DNA of 64,000 nt from Candidatus Muiribacterium halophilum (GCA_023228995.1 JALOAD010000015.1:4320-68319), one strand, 5' to 3'; positions 25,411 to 35,521 are shown, counted from the stretch's first letter. Translations and numbers: made by a program. The notes: generated from the sequence alone by a model not told the origin.

Positions 25411-26368
25411 TTAAATTAATCTCTTTAATAACATTTAATATTTTTTTAATATTATCAAGTGTATTGCCTTTTACATTAAATCCAGCTGCGTTTTTATGTC
25501 CTCCACCACCAAATCTGACAGCAACTTCAGATATATCAGTTTTTTTGGACCTTATACTAACTTTTTGCTGTTCTTTAGAAATTTCCATAAGAACAAAAGC
25601 AATATCAATCTCTTTATATATTGTAAACTGATTAACTATCCCATCAGTATCTTCCTGAAAACAATTTGTTTCTTCAAAATCTTCAATAGTTATATAAGAA
25701 TACATAGCATTATCTACTTTTTGCGATCTAGAAAAAGCTTTTTTTATAAGTTCAAACTTTCTTGCAGGAAAAGATCCATAAAGTTTTTCCATAAGCTGAG
25801 GGTAATTGACTCCAGTAGCAATAAGATGTGAAACAGCATCAAAAACATCACTTTTAGTATTTTGATATCTAAAAGCTCCCGTATCTGTAATAATTCCAGT
25901 AAGAAGACACAAAGCTATGTTAATATCAATATGTTCTAAATAATGCTCTCTAAAAAATTCACATAAAATAAGTGCAGTAGCTGCTTTTTCAGAATCTATT
26001 AGATTATGTCTTGCAAAACCTGAGTTAGTATGATGATGATCTATACATACTATTTTTTTTCCTCTCAAATCACTTTCCTCGAGACCTATACGGCTTATTT
26101 CAGAAATATCAAGAACAAACAATACATCAAAATCCCGAGCTTCAAAATCATCCAAGTCATAAATATTTTTTGTTTCTGGTAAAAAACTATACACTTCAGG
26201 TACTTCATCTCTAAAAAATACTTTTGAATTTTTGCCAAGTTTTTTCAACAGAAGATCTAAAGCTATAGAAGAACCTATAGAATCACCATCTGGTCTCATA
26301 TGAGAAAAAATTGCAAAATCTTGATTTTCTTGTATTAATTCATTAATCCTGTTCTGGACGTCTTTCAT
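25400..26368 (-). CDS. nrnA: DHH-family phosphoesterase (NrnA-like oligoribonuclease / pAp phosphatase)
   Basis: The 322-residue protein has the DHH catalytic set: SHMRPDGDSIGS near residue 23, LFVLDISE near 88, DHHHTN near 110, and the DHHA1 motif GGGHKNAAGF near 298. NrnA enzymes degrade short RNAs or pAp and some relatives act on cyclic-di-AMP products. Location between rbfA and truB is the usual one for NrnA. Its start overlaps rbfA by 26 bases, with AGAGGT seven bases ahead of the ATG. Confidence 0.92.
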   Translation of the reverse strand: MKDVQNRINELIQENQDFAIFSHMRPDGDSIGSSIALDLLLKKLGKNSKVFFRDEVPEVYSFLPETKNIYDLDDFEARDFDVLFVLDISEISRIGLEESDLRGKKIVCIDHHHTNSGFARHNLIDSEKAATALILCEFFREHYLEHIDINIALCLLTGIITDTGAFRYQNTKSDVFDAVSHLIATGVNYPQLMEKLYGSFPARKFELIKKAFSRSQKVDNAMYSYITIEDFEETNCFQEDTDGIVNQFTIYKEIDIAFVLMEISKEQQKVSIRSKKTDISEVAVRFGGGGHKNAAGFNVKGNTLDNIKKILNVIKEINLNGR

Positions 26369-26711
26369 CGTTTAACCTCTTAAAAAGTCTATTAAGATAA
26401 TCAACCTGTTCTGGAGAATCATCATATATAAAATTTAATTTTGGTGTAAATTTTATCTTTATTCTGCTTGAAAATTCTTTTTGTATAAAACCTCTTGCAT
26501 TTTCAAATACAGTTTTAGCCTGTTCTTTTTCTTCATCTGTTAAAGAATATATACTATAATATACTTTTGCATTTCGCATATCAGGAGAAATATCAACAGA
26601 AGTTATTGTAACAAAAGACATTCTAGGATCTCCCATTCTTGTCTCAAGAATGTTAACAATAATATTCATTATATCTTGATTTGATCTTTTTAATTTCCAT
26701 TCAAGCGACAT
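26343..26711 (-). CDS. rbfA: 30S ribosome-binding factor A
   Basis: The 122-residue protein shows the RbfA KH-type fold: DPRMSFVTITSVDISPDMRNA near residue 32 and the late strand RIKFTPKLNFIYDDS near residue 85. It assists maturation of the small ribosomal subunit, particularly at low temperature. It is located three bases after infB, as in most bacteria. The C-terminus runs into the nrnA start. Confidence 0.93.
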   Translation of the reverse strand: MSLEWKLKRSNQDIMNIIVNILETRMGDPRMSFVTITSVDISPDMRNAKVYYSIYSLTDEEKEQAKTVFENARGFIQKEFSSRIKIKFTPKLNFIYDDSPEQVDYLNRLFKRLNDERRPEQD

Positions 26712-26714
26712 ATA

Positions 26715-28934
26715 TTATCTTTCCTCTTCTCTTTCCTCAATTATCTCAATTATATCACCTTCTTTGAGATCATTAAAGTTTTCTATTCCAATACCACATT
26801 CAAATCCTGTAGCAACTTCAGATACATCGTCTTTAAATCTTTTTAAAGATGAAAGTTTAGATTGATATATTTCTGTACCATCTCTAATAAGTTTAACTTT
26901 TGATTTTCTTTTAACAACTCCGTTATCAACTTTACAGCCTGCAATAGTTCCATGCTTAGGCACTTTGAAAGTCTGAAGAACAACAGCCTGACCAATTACA
27001 ACATCTTTATATATTGCAGCATACATGCCTTTAAGAATAGCTCTAATATCATCAATCACTTCATAAATTATTTTATAAGTTCTTATTTCAACACCTTCTT
27101 TTTCAGCAAGTTTTGTAGCATTAGAACTCTCTCTTATATTAAAACCAATTATTATTGCATTTGATGCAACAGCAAGGTTTACATCTGTTTCACTGATTAT
27201 TCCAACTCCAAGATGTATTACATTTACATCAACTTCTTCATCAGAAAGTTTTTCAAGACTATCTTTTAAAGCTGTTCCAGTTCCACCAACATCTGACTTA
27301 AGTATTATACTTAATTTCTTCTTTTCAGCTCCAACATTCATGCTTAAAAGTTCTTCAAGAGTTTTTCCTTTATTGCCACCTGAAAGTGCTTTATATTTTA
27401 TAATAGCTTTCTGAACTATTTCACGAGCTATTTTTTCATTATGAACTACTTTAAACTTGTCTCCAGAACGAGGAACATCATTTAATCCCATTATTTCAAC
27501 TGCTTTTGAAGGTTCTGCTCTTTCAACTAATTTACCATGTTCATCAAACATTGCTTTGATTTTTCCATAAGTCATTCCAGAAACAACAATATCACCTTTA
27601 TGAAGAACACCTTTTTGGACAATTATAGTAGCTAAAGGACCTTTTCCTTTATGTTTATATGATTCAACTACAATTCCTTGAGAAGGTACATCATAATCAG
27701 CTTTAAGATCTTCCATTTCCGAAACTAAAATTATCATTTCAAGAAGTTCTTCAATATTTATACCGTTTTTGGCAGAAAGTTCTACCATTATAGTTGTACC
27801 ACCCCAATTTTCAGCAACAAGACCAATATTTGATAATTCTTGTCTTACTTTATCAGGATTAGCACCAGGTCTATCTATTTTATTTATAGCAATTATTATA
27901 GGTACTTTTGCAGCTCTAGCATGATCTATAGCCTCAAGGGTCTGTGGTTTTAAACCATCATCAGCAGCAATTACTATTATTGCAATATCAGTTGCAGTAG
28001 CACCCTGGGCTCTCATTTCAGTAAAAGCTTCATGACCTGGAGTATCAATAAATGTAATAAGATTTTTATTCCATGTTATCTGATAAGCTCCAATATGCTG
28101 AGTTATTCCACCAGCTTCTCTTCCTGCAACATTAGTATGCCTTATATTATCAAGCAAAGTAGTTTTGCCATGATCAACATGACCCATAATAGTTACAACT
28201 GGTGGTCTTGCTCTAAGTTCATTGCTTATATTTTTATTAGCAGATTTTTCATCTATTTTTAATTCAGTATCAAAACCAAAATCTTCTGCAATAAGTGATG
28301 CAAGGTCATAATCTAATGGTTGAGCTACATTAGTTACACCAAGAAGCATAAGTTTTTTTATTATTTCATTCTGAGGAAGTTTTATCATTTCAGAAAATTC
28401 TTTTAATCCAATTAATTCAGGTATTAAAATTTTTTCTTTTACTTCTTCAATTTTGTGTATGTCTTCCTGCTGTTCTGGTTTTTTCTTATCATTTACAATT
28501 TCTTTTGCATCATATTCTTCTTTTTTGGATTTCATAGCTTGTCTTTTATGTCTTTCTTCTTTGGAAAACTTTTTACCTGTTTCCATTTCAATAATTTCAA
28601 GTTCATCAATAATATCCTGATCAATTATAGTTTCATCTTCATCAATTTCACCAGGTTTTATATCTGCATTAATAACTATTTCACCTTCTGTTATAAGTTT
28701 AGGTACTTTCTTTTTTGCAGTTTTGGCAGCAGCTTTAGCCTTTGTAAGAGGCTTTTTTGGCAGGTTTTTTTTATATGTTTCAGCAGAAGCATTTTTTTTA
28801 AGAAGTTCATACTCCTCGTCTGATATCGTAGAAGCATGATGTCTTTTATTCAAAGTTATATCAAGCTTTTCACACATATCATAAATGTCTTTATATTCCA
28901 TTCCCAATTCTTTTTTTATTTCAGATATCTTCAC
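26715..28934 (-). CDS. infB: translation initiation factor IF-2
   Basis: The 739-residue protein has an N-terminal IF2 module (MKISEIKKELGMEYKDIYDM), a Lys/Glu-rich linker, a second IF2N-like segment near residue 175 and the GTPase core with MGHVDHGKTTLLD near residue 250, DTPGHEAF and NKIDRPGANP. Domains II-IV follow to the C-terminus. It brings initiator tRNA to the 30S subunit. It follows nusA by 13 bases. The N-terminal region is of medium length; nothing appears missing. Confidence 0.97.
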   Translation of the reverse strand: MKISEIKKELGMEYKDIYDMCEKLDITLNKRHHASTISDEEYELLKKNASAETYKKNLPKKPLTKAKAAAKTAKKKVPKLITEGEIVINADIKPGEIDEDETIIDQDIIDELEIIEMETGKKFSKEERHKRQAMKSKKEEYDAKEIVNDKKKPEQQEDIHKIEEVKEKILIPELIGLKEFSEMIKLPQNEIIKKLMLLGVTNVAQPLDYDLASLIAEDFGFDTELKIDEKSANKNISNELRARPPVVTIMGHVDHGKTTLLDNIRHTNVAGREAGGITQHIGAYQITWNKNLITFIDTPGHEAFTEMRAQGATATDIAIIVIAADDGLKPQTLEAIDHARAAKVPIIIAINKIDRPGANPDKVRQELSNIGLVAENWGGTTIMVELSAKNGINIEELLEMIILVSEMEDLKADYDVPSQGIVVESYKHKGKGPLATIIVQKGVLHKGDIVVSGMTYGKIKAMFDEHGKLVERAEPSKAVEIMGLNDVPRSGDKFKVVHNEKIAREIVQKAIIKYKALSGGNKGKTLEELLSMNVGAEKKKLSIILKSDVGGTGTALKDSLEKLSDEEVDVNVIHLGVGIISETDVNLAVASNAIIIGFNIRESSNATKLAEKEGVEIRTYKIIYEVIDDIRAILKGMYAAIYKDVVIGQAVVLQTFKVPKHGTIAGCKVDNGVVKRKSKVKLIRDGTEIYQSKLSSLKRFKDDVSEVATGFECGIGIENFNDLKEGDIIEIIEEREEER

Positions 28935-28947
28935 GATAAGCCCCCTA

Positions 28948-30015
28948 TTAATCTAATAATTTTTCAACTTTCTTTCTCTTTTGAGACTCACTTACAATGT
29001 CTATTCTTGCACCAACTAATCTTGCTGCAAGTCTAACATTCTGTCCCTCTTTTCCGATAGCCAGAGAAAGATGGTGGTCAGGCACTACTACCTCGGTATT
29101 AATACCACCAGTTTCATCTCTAATTTCAATAGAGACAACTTCAGATGGAGCGAGAGCGTTGGTTATATATCGTTTGATGTCTTCATTGTATCTTATAACA
29201 TCTATTTTCTCGCCTCTAAGTTCATTAACTATCTGTTGTATTCTAACACCTTTTACTCCAACACAAGCACCAACAGCATCAACTTTTTCATTTAAAGAGA
29301 CTACTGCTATCTTTGATCTGCTTCCTGGTTCTCTTGATACGGAAATTATTTCAATTACACCATCTATTATTTCAGGTATTTCATTTTCAAACAATCTTTT
29401 TAAAAAATCTGTATTAGCTCTTGAAAGAAAAACCATTGAACCTCTTATATTTCTTTTCACATCAGCAATTACAGCTTTTATAAGTTGTCCGGTACGAAAT
29501 CTCTCTCCAGGTATCTGATCTTTTTTCATTATAACAGCTTCAACCTGTCCTATATCAACTAAAATACTTTCATCAGTTTGAACTTTCTGCACTTTACCCT
29601 GAATAAGACATCCAAGTTTTGACATAAAATCATTAAAAAGATTGTCTTTTTCAGCTTCTTTAATCTTCTGCACAATTATTTGTCTAGCAGTTTGAGCTGC
29701 AATTCTACCAACACTTTCAGGAGAAAGTTCAATATTAATAAAATCTCCTATTTTAATATCAGGATCATGTTCTCTAGCTACTTGAAGTCCCATTTCATTA
29801 ATATTTTTAGCACTGCCTTTGACAACTTTCTTACTTGCATATACTTTTATCTCTCCATCTTTCTCATCAAATTCAATATGAAGATTTTCGATATCTGCAA
29901 ATTTTCTTTTAATAGCCATTACAACTGAACTTTTTATTGCGTCAATAACTACATCCTTTTCTATGCCTTTTTCATTTAAAAGCTGTTCTACTGCTTGAAG
30001 GATTTGAGCATTCAT
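28948..30015 (-). CDS. nusA: transcription termination/antitermination factor NusA
   Basis: The 355-residue protein has the N-terminal polymerase-binding domain, an S1 domain at about 130-200 (GCLIQGKVQKVQTDESILVD) and two KH domains (GACVGVKGVRIQQIV near 240, LAIGKEGQNVRLAARL near 320). It ends soon after KH2, so it lacks the acidic C-terminal repeats of Escherichia NusA, as in many bacteria. The preceding gene is not rimP, which usually sits there. GGAGG precedes ATG 30015. The leader contains a terminator-like hairpin (30048-30064), which suggests feedback control. Confidence 0.96.
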   Translation of the reverse strand: MNAQILQAVEQLLNEKGIEKDVVIDAIKSSVVMAIKRKFADIENLHIEFDEKDGEIKVYASKKVVKGSAKNINEMGLQVAREHDPDIKIGDFINIELSPESVGRIAAQTARQIIVQKIKEAEKDNLFNDFMSKLGCLIQGKVQKVQTDESILVDIGQVEAVIMKKDQIPGERFRTGQLIKAVIADVKRNIRGSMVFLSRANTDFLKRLFENEIPEIIDGVIEIISVSREPGSRSKIAVVSLNEKVDAVGACVGVKGVRIQQIVNELRGEKIDVIRYNEDIKRYITNALAPSEVVSIEIRDETGGINTEVVVPDHHLSLAIGKEGQNVRLAARLVGARIDIVSESQKRKKVEKLLD

Positions 30016-30047
30016 CGTAAACCTCCATTTTTTTATGAAAAATTAAA

Positions 30048-30064
30048 GGGCGACATAATCGCCC
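30048..30064 (-). terminator. intrinsic terminator / possible attenuator in the nusA leader
   Basis: On the minus strand GGGCGA, a five-base loop and TCGCCC form a perfect 6-bp GC-rich stem followed by TTTAATTTTT. It ends the upstream BatA-like operon. It also lies downstream of the nusA promoter (30096-30124) and upstream of the nusA start, so transcripts of nusA must read through it. Confidence 0.75.
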
Positions 30065-30095
30065 CCAATTTATACATTATTGGACTATTTGGATA

Positions 30096-30124
30096 AATAT
30101 AATACAAAAAAAATTCTTTTTCAA
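30096..30124 (-). promoter_or_regulatory. sigma-70-type promoter of the nusA-infB operon
   Basis: The minus strand shows TTGAAA (30119-30124), a 17-base spacer and TATATT (30096-30101), 10 of 12 consensus bases. The predicted start is about 30089, giving a leader of about 74 bases that includes the hairpin at 30048-30064. Confidence 0.6.
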
Positions 30125-30151
30125 GTCACATTATTTTCAAAAGGGAAAAAT

Positions 30152-31921
30152 TCATCTTACTATCAGCATATAAAGGGAAAATAAAAAAAGAAATATAAAT
30201 ATTAGAATTTTTGAATTTAATGGATTAAATATCTTTAAAGTATAAGAATTTTGTTCAAGTTTATCTATTACAAGCTCAATATTATCTTCGTCAAATACAA
30301 AACCTCCATTTTTTTTACTTATATTTTCAAGAAAAACCATATCAGGTTTTAAATTAGATATCTCACTTAAAGAATCAAATACACTAAAAAAATATGTTTT
30401 TTCATAAATAATCTTTGAATTAGCTTCAATTCTTGCATCAACACGATAATCTCCAGTGTTTTCTAGTAAATATTCAAGATTATTCTCACCTTTTTTTTCT
30501 CCATTAATATAAAGAGATATGTTTTCAGAAAGATTACTTTTCACATCAATAAATAGTTTTTCTCCAATAACATAAGTTTTTCTATTATGAGAAAACCTAA
30601 TACTTTCACTTGAACTTGAATAATATGAAATAAGACCAGAAAAAAATTTTTCATAAATATTAACAGGTATATCAGATACATTTACAGCTTGTGAAAGAGA
30701 TATCCTATATAAAGGACCAAATTTGAAAAGAATATATTTTCCTTTACCAAAACTAAAAACAGAAAGTAAATTTTTTTTAGTTGATGAATCATAAAGAAGA
30801 TCTATTGAAGGTTTATTTATATCAATATCAACAAAATAATCATAATCTGATATTTTATCCCAAACTAAATTATTAGTTAAAATTTTAGAAGATATTTCAA
30901 AAAAAGGAAATCTTCTGTATTTATCAGGAATTGAAAATGTATTTCTTTTTTTTACAATATTATCAGGTTTTCCAAAAAACGGAATTGTAAAATCTAATGA
31001 ATTTTCACCTACAAAAAACATATAAAGCCCACCGTTTTCTATATATTCCCTAATTGTATCTTCTGAAAATAAAGAACTTTCAAATTCAATAACTGCATTA
31101 TAAGAAGAATCAATGTTTTCTGATTTTTCATTTTTTATATCAAGTTTTCCGTGTTTTTTTAAAAAATTACCTAAAAAAGCTTTTTCAGGTCCAGGATAAA
31201 CATAAGAAAGCAAGAATTTTTTAGTATCTTCAATAACAGTTATTTTAAATTCCCTTGTATTATTATCTTTATCTGTTTCTTCTTTAAATGGTATAACAGA
31301 AACTCTAAGATTATAAATACCTTTTTTTAATGAAATTCTTTTTTTGATTATATTAAGTCCTTTATATAATAATATTTCTTCTTTTTCACCATTAAATTCC
31401 AATATTGAATTTTTACTTTCATTTCCTTGTAAAAACACTTTAAAAACAAATTCATTTTCAATATTTTCAAATATATTTTCCGGCAAATCAATATCAGATA
31501 TACTTATATCAAAATTTTCCTTTCTATCTTTTAGTCTTAAAGAAAATATTTTTGAAGCTGAATTAATCGATTTTTCAGGTGGATTCTGATTTCCATCACT
31601 AAGAAGTATTATATTTGAAAATAAAGGTGAAATTTCTGATACAGCTTTACTTATATCTGAAAGACCATTGTATTTTAGAGCTTTATTTTTATTTTTACTT
31701 AATATTCCAGAAAAAAAATAAACATTATCAATTCCTGTTTTTTTTTGAATTTGAATTCTTTTTTCATCAAGATCTTCAACACTTAAAGAAACATCCTGAA
31801 GAATAACTGTATTTTTTGTAAAAGAAATTTTATTTTTTAATGAAATATCAATATCTACAATCAGAAAAATAATTAAAATTAATAAAACTATTCTTAAAAT
31901 CAATTTATAATTTAATTTCAA
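30152..31921 (-). CDS. membrane-anchored BatA/VWA-like protein of the MoxR locus
   Basis: The 589-residue protein has one membrane segment at each end (LILRIVLLILIIFLIVDI at residue 6; KILIFIFLFLFSLYMLIV at the C-terminus) and a large region between them, predicted outside the cytoplasm. The front part contains NTVILQDVSLSV and FSNIILLSDGNQNP, which read like a von Willebrand A fold with an altered metal site. A middle Ig-like region and a gatase-like segment near residue 260 follow. Similar proteins occur downstream of moxR-DUF58-batA genes. It begins one base after the BatA-like gene stops. Function unknown. Confidence 0.6.
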   Translation of the reverse strand: MKLNYKLILRIVLLILIIFLIVDIDISLKNKISFTKNTVILQDVSLSVEDLDEKRIQIQKKTGIDNVYFFSGILSKNKNKALKYNGLSDISKAVSEISPLFSNIILLSDGNQNPPEKSINSASKIFSLRLKDRKENFDISISDIDLPENIFENIENEFVFKVFLQGNESKNSILEFNGEKEEILLYKGLNIIKKRISLKKGIYNLRVSVIPFKEETDKDNNTREFKITVIEDTKKFLLSYVYPGPEKAFLGNFLKKHGKLDIKNEKSENIDSSYNAVIEFESSLFSEDTIREYIENGGLYMFFVGENSLDFTIPFFGKPDNIVKKRNTFSIPDKYRRFPFFEISSKILTNNLVWDKISDYDYFVDIDINKPSIDLLYDSSTKKNLLSVFSFGKGKYILFKFGPLYRISLSQAVNVSDIPVNIYEKFFSGLISYYSSSSESIRFSHNRKTYVIGEKLFIDVKSNLSENISLYINGEKKGENNLEYLLENTGDYRVDARIEANSKIIYEKTYFFSVFDSLSEISNLKPDMVFLENISKKNGGFVFDEDNIELVIDKLEQNSYTLKIFNPLNSKILIFIFLFLFSLYMLIVR

Positions 31922-33670
31922 TTATATCCTCCATTTATCACAAAGATAAAATTCAAATAACATAAGAATTAAAGCTAATACAAGAAGTATTTTATCTATT
32001 TTTATTTTTTTAAGAGATTTTTCAATATCATCGTATACAAAAATATCTTTTGTATATACAGATTTATTACTTTCTTCAATTGGAATATTGAGAAATATCC
32101 TTTCTCCTTCAAAATCATAAATACCAGGTTTTACAAAACAAACACTTTCATTTGAAGAAGAAATACATCTAAAAGGAATATTTTCTTGTCTAACATTATA
32201 ATATCCTATTTTTTCTTCAAGAATAATATTTAATACTTCATATACAAAATATGGTGAAAATACTATATCTGTAGATTCTTCTGATAATATTCTATTAAAA
32301 AAATATACTGTACTTTTTCCTATATTATATTTTATAAGAGCTGGATTTCTATCATTATAATAAGCTATAACTTCTTCCTCATTAAAATCTTTTAAAAAAA
32401 ATATATTAAAAAAAGAAAGATTTTCAAAACCAAGTTTATTTTCAATTTTTCTTGTACCACCTGTTTTTTCAATTATTTTAGCTTTTAATATTCCTTTTTC
32501 ATTAAGAAGATTAAACTTATTTACATTATCTTGAGGAAATATAAGTATTGTTTTACCTTTTTCTATAATTTCCTCAATATCAGATATAGAATTTTCCAAA
32601 TTATTTGTATCATTAATTATAAGTATATGACTTTCATCAACTCTTGCATTATTAATAGAACTAATATTAAACGGGTTATAGTTTGAATTTGAAAGAAAAA
32701 GATTTTTCAAAAAATAATTAAGTTTTTCCCCTGAATAAAGAATGTTTATATTATTTATTGATTTTAAACCAAAATAATAAGTATTATCCCATTCAATAAT
32801 ATCACCTGAAATTTTAACATAAAAATCATGAATAGAATTGTTTTCAAGTTTTATATTAAAAAATAATTTTTTTTCAAATTGTGCTTCTATTATATCACTT
32901 TTTTCAGCAATAAGAACATCATTATAATAAAGTTCTGACTTAAAAGGAATAGAATAATCAGAATCATTAAAAAAATTAATTCCAATCAAGTTTTCTTGAC
33001 CTGAAAAAGCTGGTGAAGGTAAAATTATATTTTTTACATATATATTACTTTTCCAATTTTTGCCAATATTAACAAAATTAATATTTTTAAGATTATTATT
33101 ATCTCTAATATTTTTAAAATTTATTTCTTGATTATCTGAAAACACAATAATCTTACCATTCAAAGACGATTCTGAATATATAAATCTTAAATTCTCTTCA
33201 ACATCAAATATACCTTTATAAATTTCCATTGAAGAAAGATTTCTTTCTACTGAAGGTATTCCATTTTTATAAAAAATATAAAATATATTGTTTTTTTTAT
33301 TTTGCTTTTTAATTGTTTTGAGTTGTCTTTCAATTTCATTTACATAATAATCTTTATCTTTATAAGAACTTAAAACAGAAGTTGAATTATCAACAATTAC
33401 AATGATTTTAGCTGAATTTACAGTTGACATTGTATTTAATGATAGTGAAGCTGCTGCAAAGACAACATTACAAATTATTAAAATTCTTAAAAGCATTAAA
33501 AACAACGCTTTATAATCTAATTTTTTCTTTGTCTTTTTCATAACATCTTTTATAAATCTTGAAGTAGGAAAAAATATTTCTTCAATTTGAGTTCTTCTAA
33601 GAAAAAACAGTATTATTGGAATTATTGCAAATAGCAAAAAATACAAAAAAACAGCATTTAATACGCTCAT
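31922..33670 (-). CDS. BatA N-terminal-domain membrane protein
   Basis: The 582-residue protein opens with the BatA N-terminal pattern: a first membrane helix (FLYFLLFAIIPIILFFLRR), then EEIFFPTSRFIKDV, a second helix at about 55-80 and a VWA-like strand KIIVIVDNSTSVLSS at about 88. A last membrane helix (ILLVLALILMLFEFYLC) is close to the C-terminus. This matches proteins called aerotolerance regulators in moxR loci, where they may form chaperone-like membrane assemblies. Start overlaps the DUF58 gene by four bases. The exact role is not established. Confidence 0.72.
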   Translation of the reverse strand: MSVLNAVFLYFLLFAIIPIILFFLRRTQIEEIFFPTSRFIKDVMKKTKKKLDYKALFLMLLRILIICNVVFAAASLSLNTMSTVNSAKIIVIVDNSTSVLSSYKDKDYYVNEIERQLKTIKKQNKKNNIFYIFYKNGIPSVERNLSSMEIYKGIFDVEENLRFIYSESSLNGKIIVFSDNQEINFKNIRDNNNLKNINFVNIGKNWKSNIYVKNIILPSPAFSGQENLIGINFFNDSDYSIPFKSELYYNDVLIAEKSDIIEAQFEKKLFFNIKLENNSIHDFYVKISGDIIEWDNTYYFGLKSINNINILYSGEKLNYFLKNLFLSNSNYNPFNISSINNARVDESHILIINDTNNLENSISDIEEIIEKGKTILIFPQDNVNKFNLLNEKGILKAKIIEKTGGTRKIENKLGFENLSFFNIFFLKDFNEEEVIAYYNDRNPALIKYNIGKSTVYFFNRILSEESTDIVFSPYFVYEVLNIILEEKIGYYNVRQENIPFRCISSSNESVCFVKPGIYDFEGERIFLNIPIEESNKSVYTKDIFVYDDIEKSLKKIKIDKILLVLALILMLFEFYLCDKWRI

Positions 33671-34542
33671 GTTCTTCTACCAAAAAAACTATTTAAAATT
33701 TCTACAGGATTATCATCTGTTGAAACATTTATATAACCAATACCACTTTCATAACATATATTTCTGATTTTTTCTTGATTTTTTTTAAATGCTTCTTTAT
33801 AATTTTCTCTAATATTATCAGCATTTACTCTGAATCTTTCATTAGTTTCAGAATCTATAAATATTTTTTCACGACTATATGGAAAATCTTTTTCTCTTTT
33901 ATCATATATATGAAATACAATTACTTGATTTTTTCTATGCTTAAAATAACTTATAGACTTTTTAAGGTTTTCAGAATCATCTATCATATCAGAAATAAGT
34001 ATTATAAGACCTCTTTTTTTCATTATTCTTGAAAAATTTAAAAACGAGTATGAAAAATCTGTATTGCCAGATATTTTAATGTTTTCTAGAAATTTAATAA
34101 GATTTGAAAAATGTTGACCTTTGTTTGAAGCTGGAAGAACTGATTTGATTTTTTCTGAAAAATCAGCCATACCAACAACATCCATCTGTCTCATAAAAAT
34201 ATAAGCAAGACTTGCTGACAGCATTTTAGCATAAAAAAGCTTTGAAATATCTTTTGAGTTTTCAAATTTCATAGATTTTGAAGAATCCAGTAATATCCAT
34301 ACATGCATATTAGTTTCTTCTTCAAATTTTTTAACATATAACTTATCTGTCTTACCCCAGAGTTTCCAATCAATATTTTTAAGCTCATCTCCAAATTCAT
34401 ATGGCCTATACTCAGAAAACTCAATATTAACACCAGAATATGGACTTTTATGAAATCCATATAAAAATCCTTCAACAACTTTATCAGCCACAAATTTAAG
34501 ATTTTTTAATTTATATAATTCTTCAGGATTAAAAAAACTCAT
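33667..34542 (-). CDS. DUF58 domain protein
   Basis: The 291-residue soluble protein carries the DUF58 signature YEFGDELKNIDWKLWGKTDKLYVKK near residues 48-72 (YRPYEFGDE, IDWK) and a VWA-like strand WILLDSSKSMKF with a DxSxS metal motif near residue 83. DUF58 proteins are encoded next to MoxR ATPases and are thought to be their partners in assembling or activating other proteins. It overlaps moxR at its start and the BatA-like gene at its end by four bases each, so the cluster is tightly coupled. Confidence 0.9.
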   Translation of the reverse strand: MSFFNPEELYKLKNLKFVADKVVEGFLYGFHKSPYSGVNIEFSEYRPYEFGDELKNIDWKLWGKTDKLYVKKFEEETNMHVWILLDSSKSMKFENSKDISKLFYAKMLSASLAYIFMRQMDVVGMADFSEKIKSVLPASNKGQHFSNLIKFLENIKISGNTDFSYSFLNFSRIMKKRGLIILISDMIDDSENLKKSISYFKHRKNQVIVFHIYDKREKDFPYSREKIFIDSETNERFRVNADNIRENYKEAFKKNQEKIRNICYESGIGYINVSTDDNPVEILNSFFGRRT

Positions 34543-35501
34543 AATTTTTCAAGAATTTCTTCAATTATAGTATTTTTACTCACACCATCAGCTTCTGCTG
34601 AAAAATTGGAAATTATTCTGTGTTTTAAAACAGGTTTTACCATATCAATAATATCTTTTTCACATACAGCAAATCTACCTGATAAAACTGCATTAGCTTT
34701 TGCAGCAAGTATAAGACTTTGAGAAGCCCTTGGACCAGCACCATAAGAAAGCCATTTTACAGCAGTAGCATTTCCTTCCGAAGGTCTTGTAGCTCGTATT
34801 ATATCAACAGCCATCTCAACATACTCAGAAGATACCGGAACTTGTCTAATTATATTTTGCACATCAATTATATCTTGTTTTGATAGTACTTTTTCACAAA
34901 TTGCTTTATATGCAGAAGTAGTATTGTTTACAATCTCGATTTCTTCTTGTCTTTGAGGATAATCAATATCAATCTGAAAAATAAATCTATCAAGTTGAGC
35001 TTCAGGTAAAGGATATGTGCCTTCTTGCTCAATTGGATTTTGAGTTGCAAGTACAAGAAAAGGTTCATCCATTATATAATCATTGCCGTTTACTGTAACA
35101 ATATGCTCTTGCATTGCCTGCAAAAGTGCTGCTTGAGTCTTTGGAGGTGTTCTATTTATTTCATCTGCTAGAATTATATTTGAAAACACAGGACCTTTAA
35201 TAAATCTGTAATATCTACTTTTATCAGATTTTTCCTCAATTATTTCAGAACCAGTTATATCTGATGGCATAAGATCAGGCGTAAACTGAATTCTTTTAAA
35301 ATCAAGTCCAAGACATTCACAAAGTGTAGATACCATAAGAGTTTTAGCAAGACCCGGAACTCCAACTATAAGACAATGTCCTCTGGTCATAAGTGCTATA
35401 AGCAATAGTTTTACTATATGCTGCTGACCAATTATAACTTTTGACATTTCAATTTTTAGTTTTTCATAAGAATTATTGACTTTTTCTATTTTTTCTATCA
35501 T
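34539..35501 (-). CDS. MoxR-family AAA+ ATPase
   Basis: The 320-residue protein has Walker A in a MoxR variant (VGVPGLAKTLMV near residue 43), FTPDLMPSDITGSE near 77, Walker B NIILADEINRTPPKTQAALLQAM near 110 (shown in part) and sensor ATQNPIEQEGTYPLPEAQ near 152. These AAA+ proteins act as chaperones for metal insertion or complex assembly. It is the first gene of the moxR-DUF58-batA cluster; GGAGG precedes the ATG. A terminator hairpin (35522-35563) separates it from the pil genes upstream. Confidence 0.93.
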   Translation of the reverse strand: MIEKIEKVNNSYEKLKIEMSKVIIGQQHIVKLLLIALMTRGHCLIVGVPGLAKTLMVSTLCECLGLDFKRIQFTPDLMPSDITGSEIIEEKSDKSRYYRFIKGPVFSNIILADEINRTPPKTQAALLQAMQEHIVTVNGNDYIMDEPFLVLATQNPIEQEGTYPLPEAQLDRFIFQIDIDYPQRQEEIEIVNNTTSAYKAICEKVLSKQDIIDVQNIIRQVPVSSEYVEMAVDIIRATRPSEGNATAVKWLSYGAGPRASQSLILAAKANAVLSGRFAVCEKDIIDMVKPVLKHRIISNFSAEADGVSKNTIIEEILEKL

Positions 35502-35521
35502 TCTTCCTCCAAAAAAAATGA

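Noticed and set aside
28455-28823. Plus-strand open frames of 60-170 codons across infB, nusA, sbcC, the PLD gene and others
   Set aside because: They are antisense shadows of well-identified genes, with Phe/Ser/Ile-rich composition and no domain or ribosome site.
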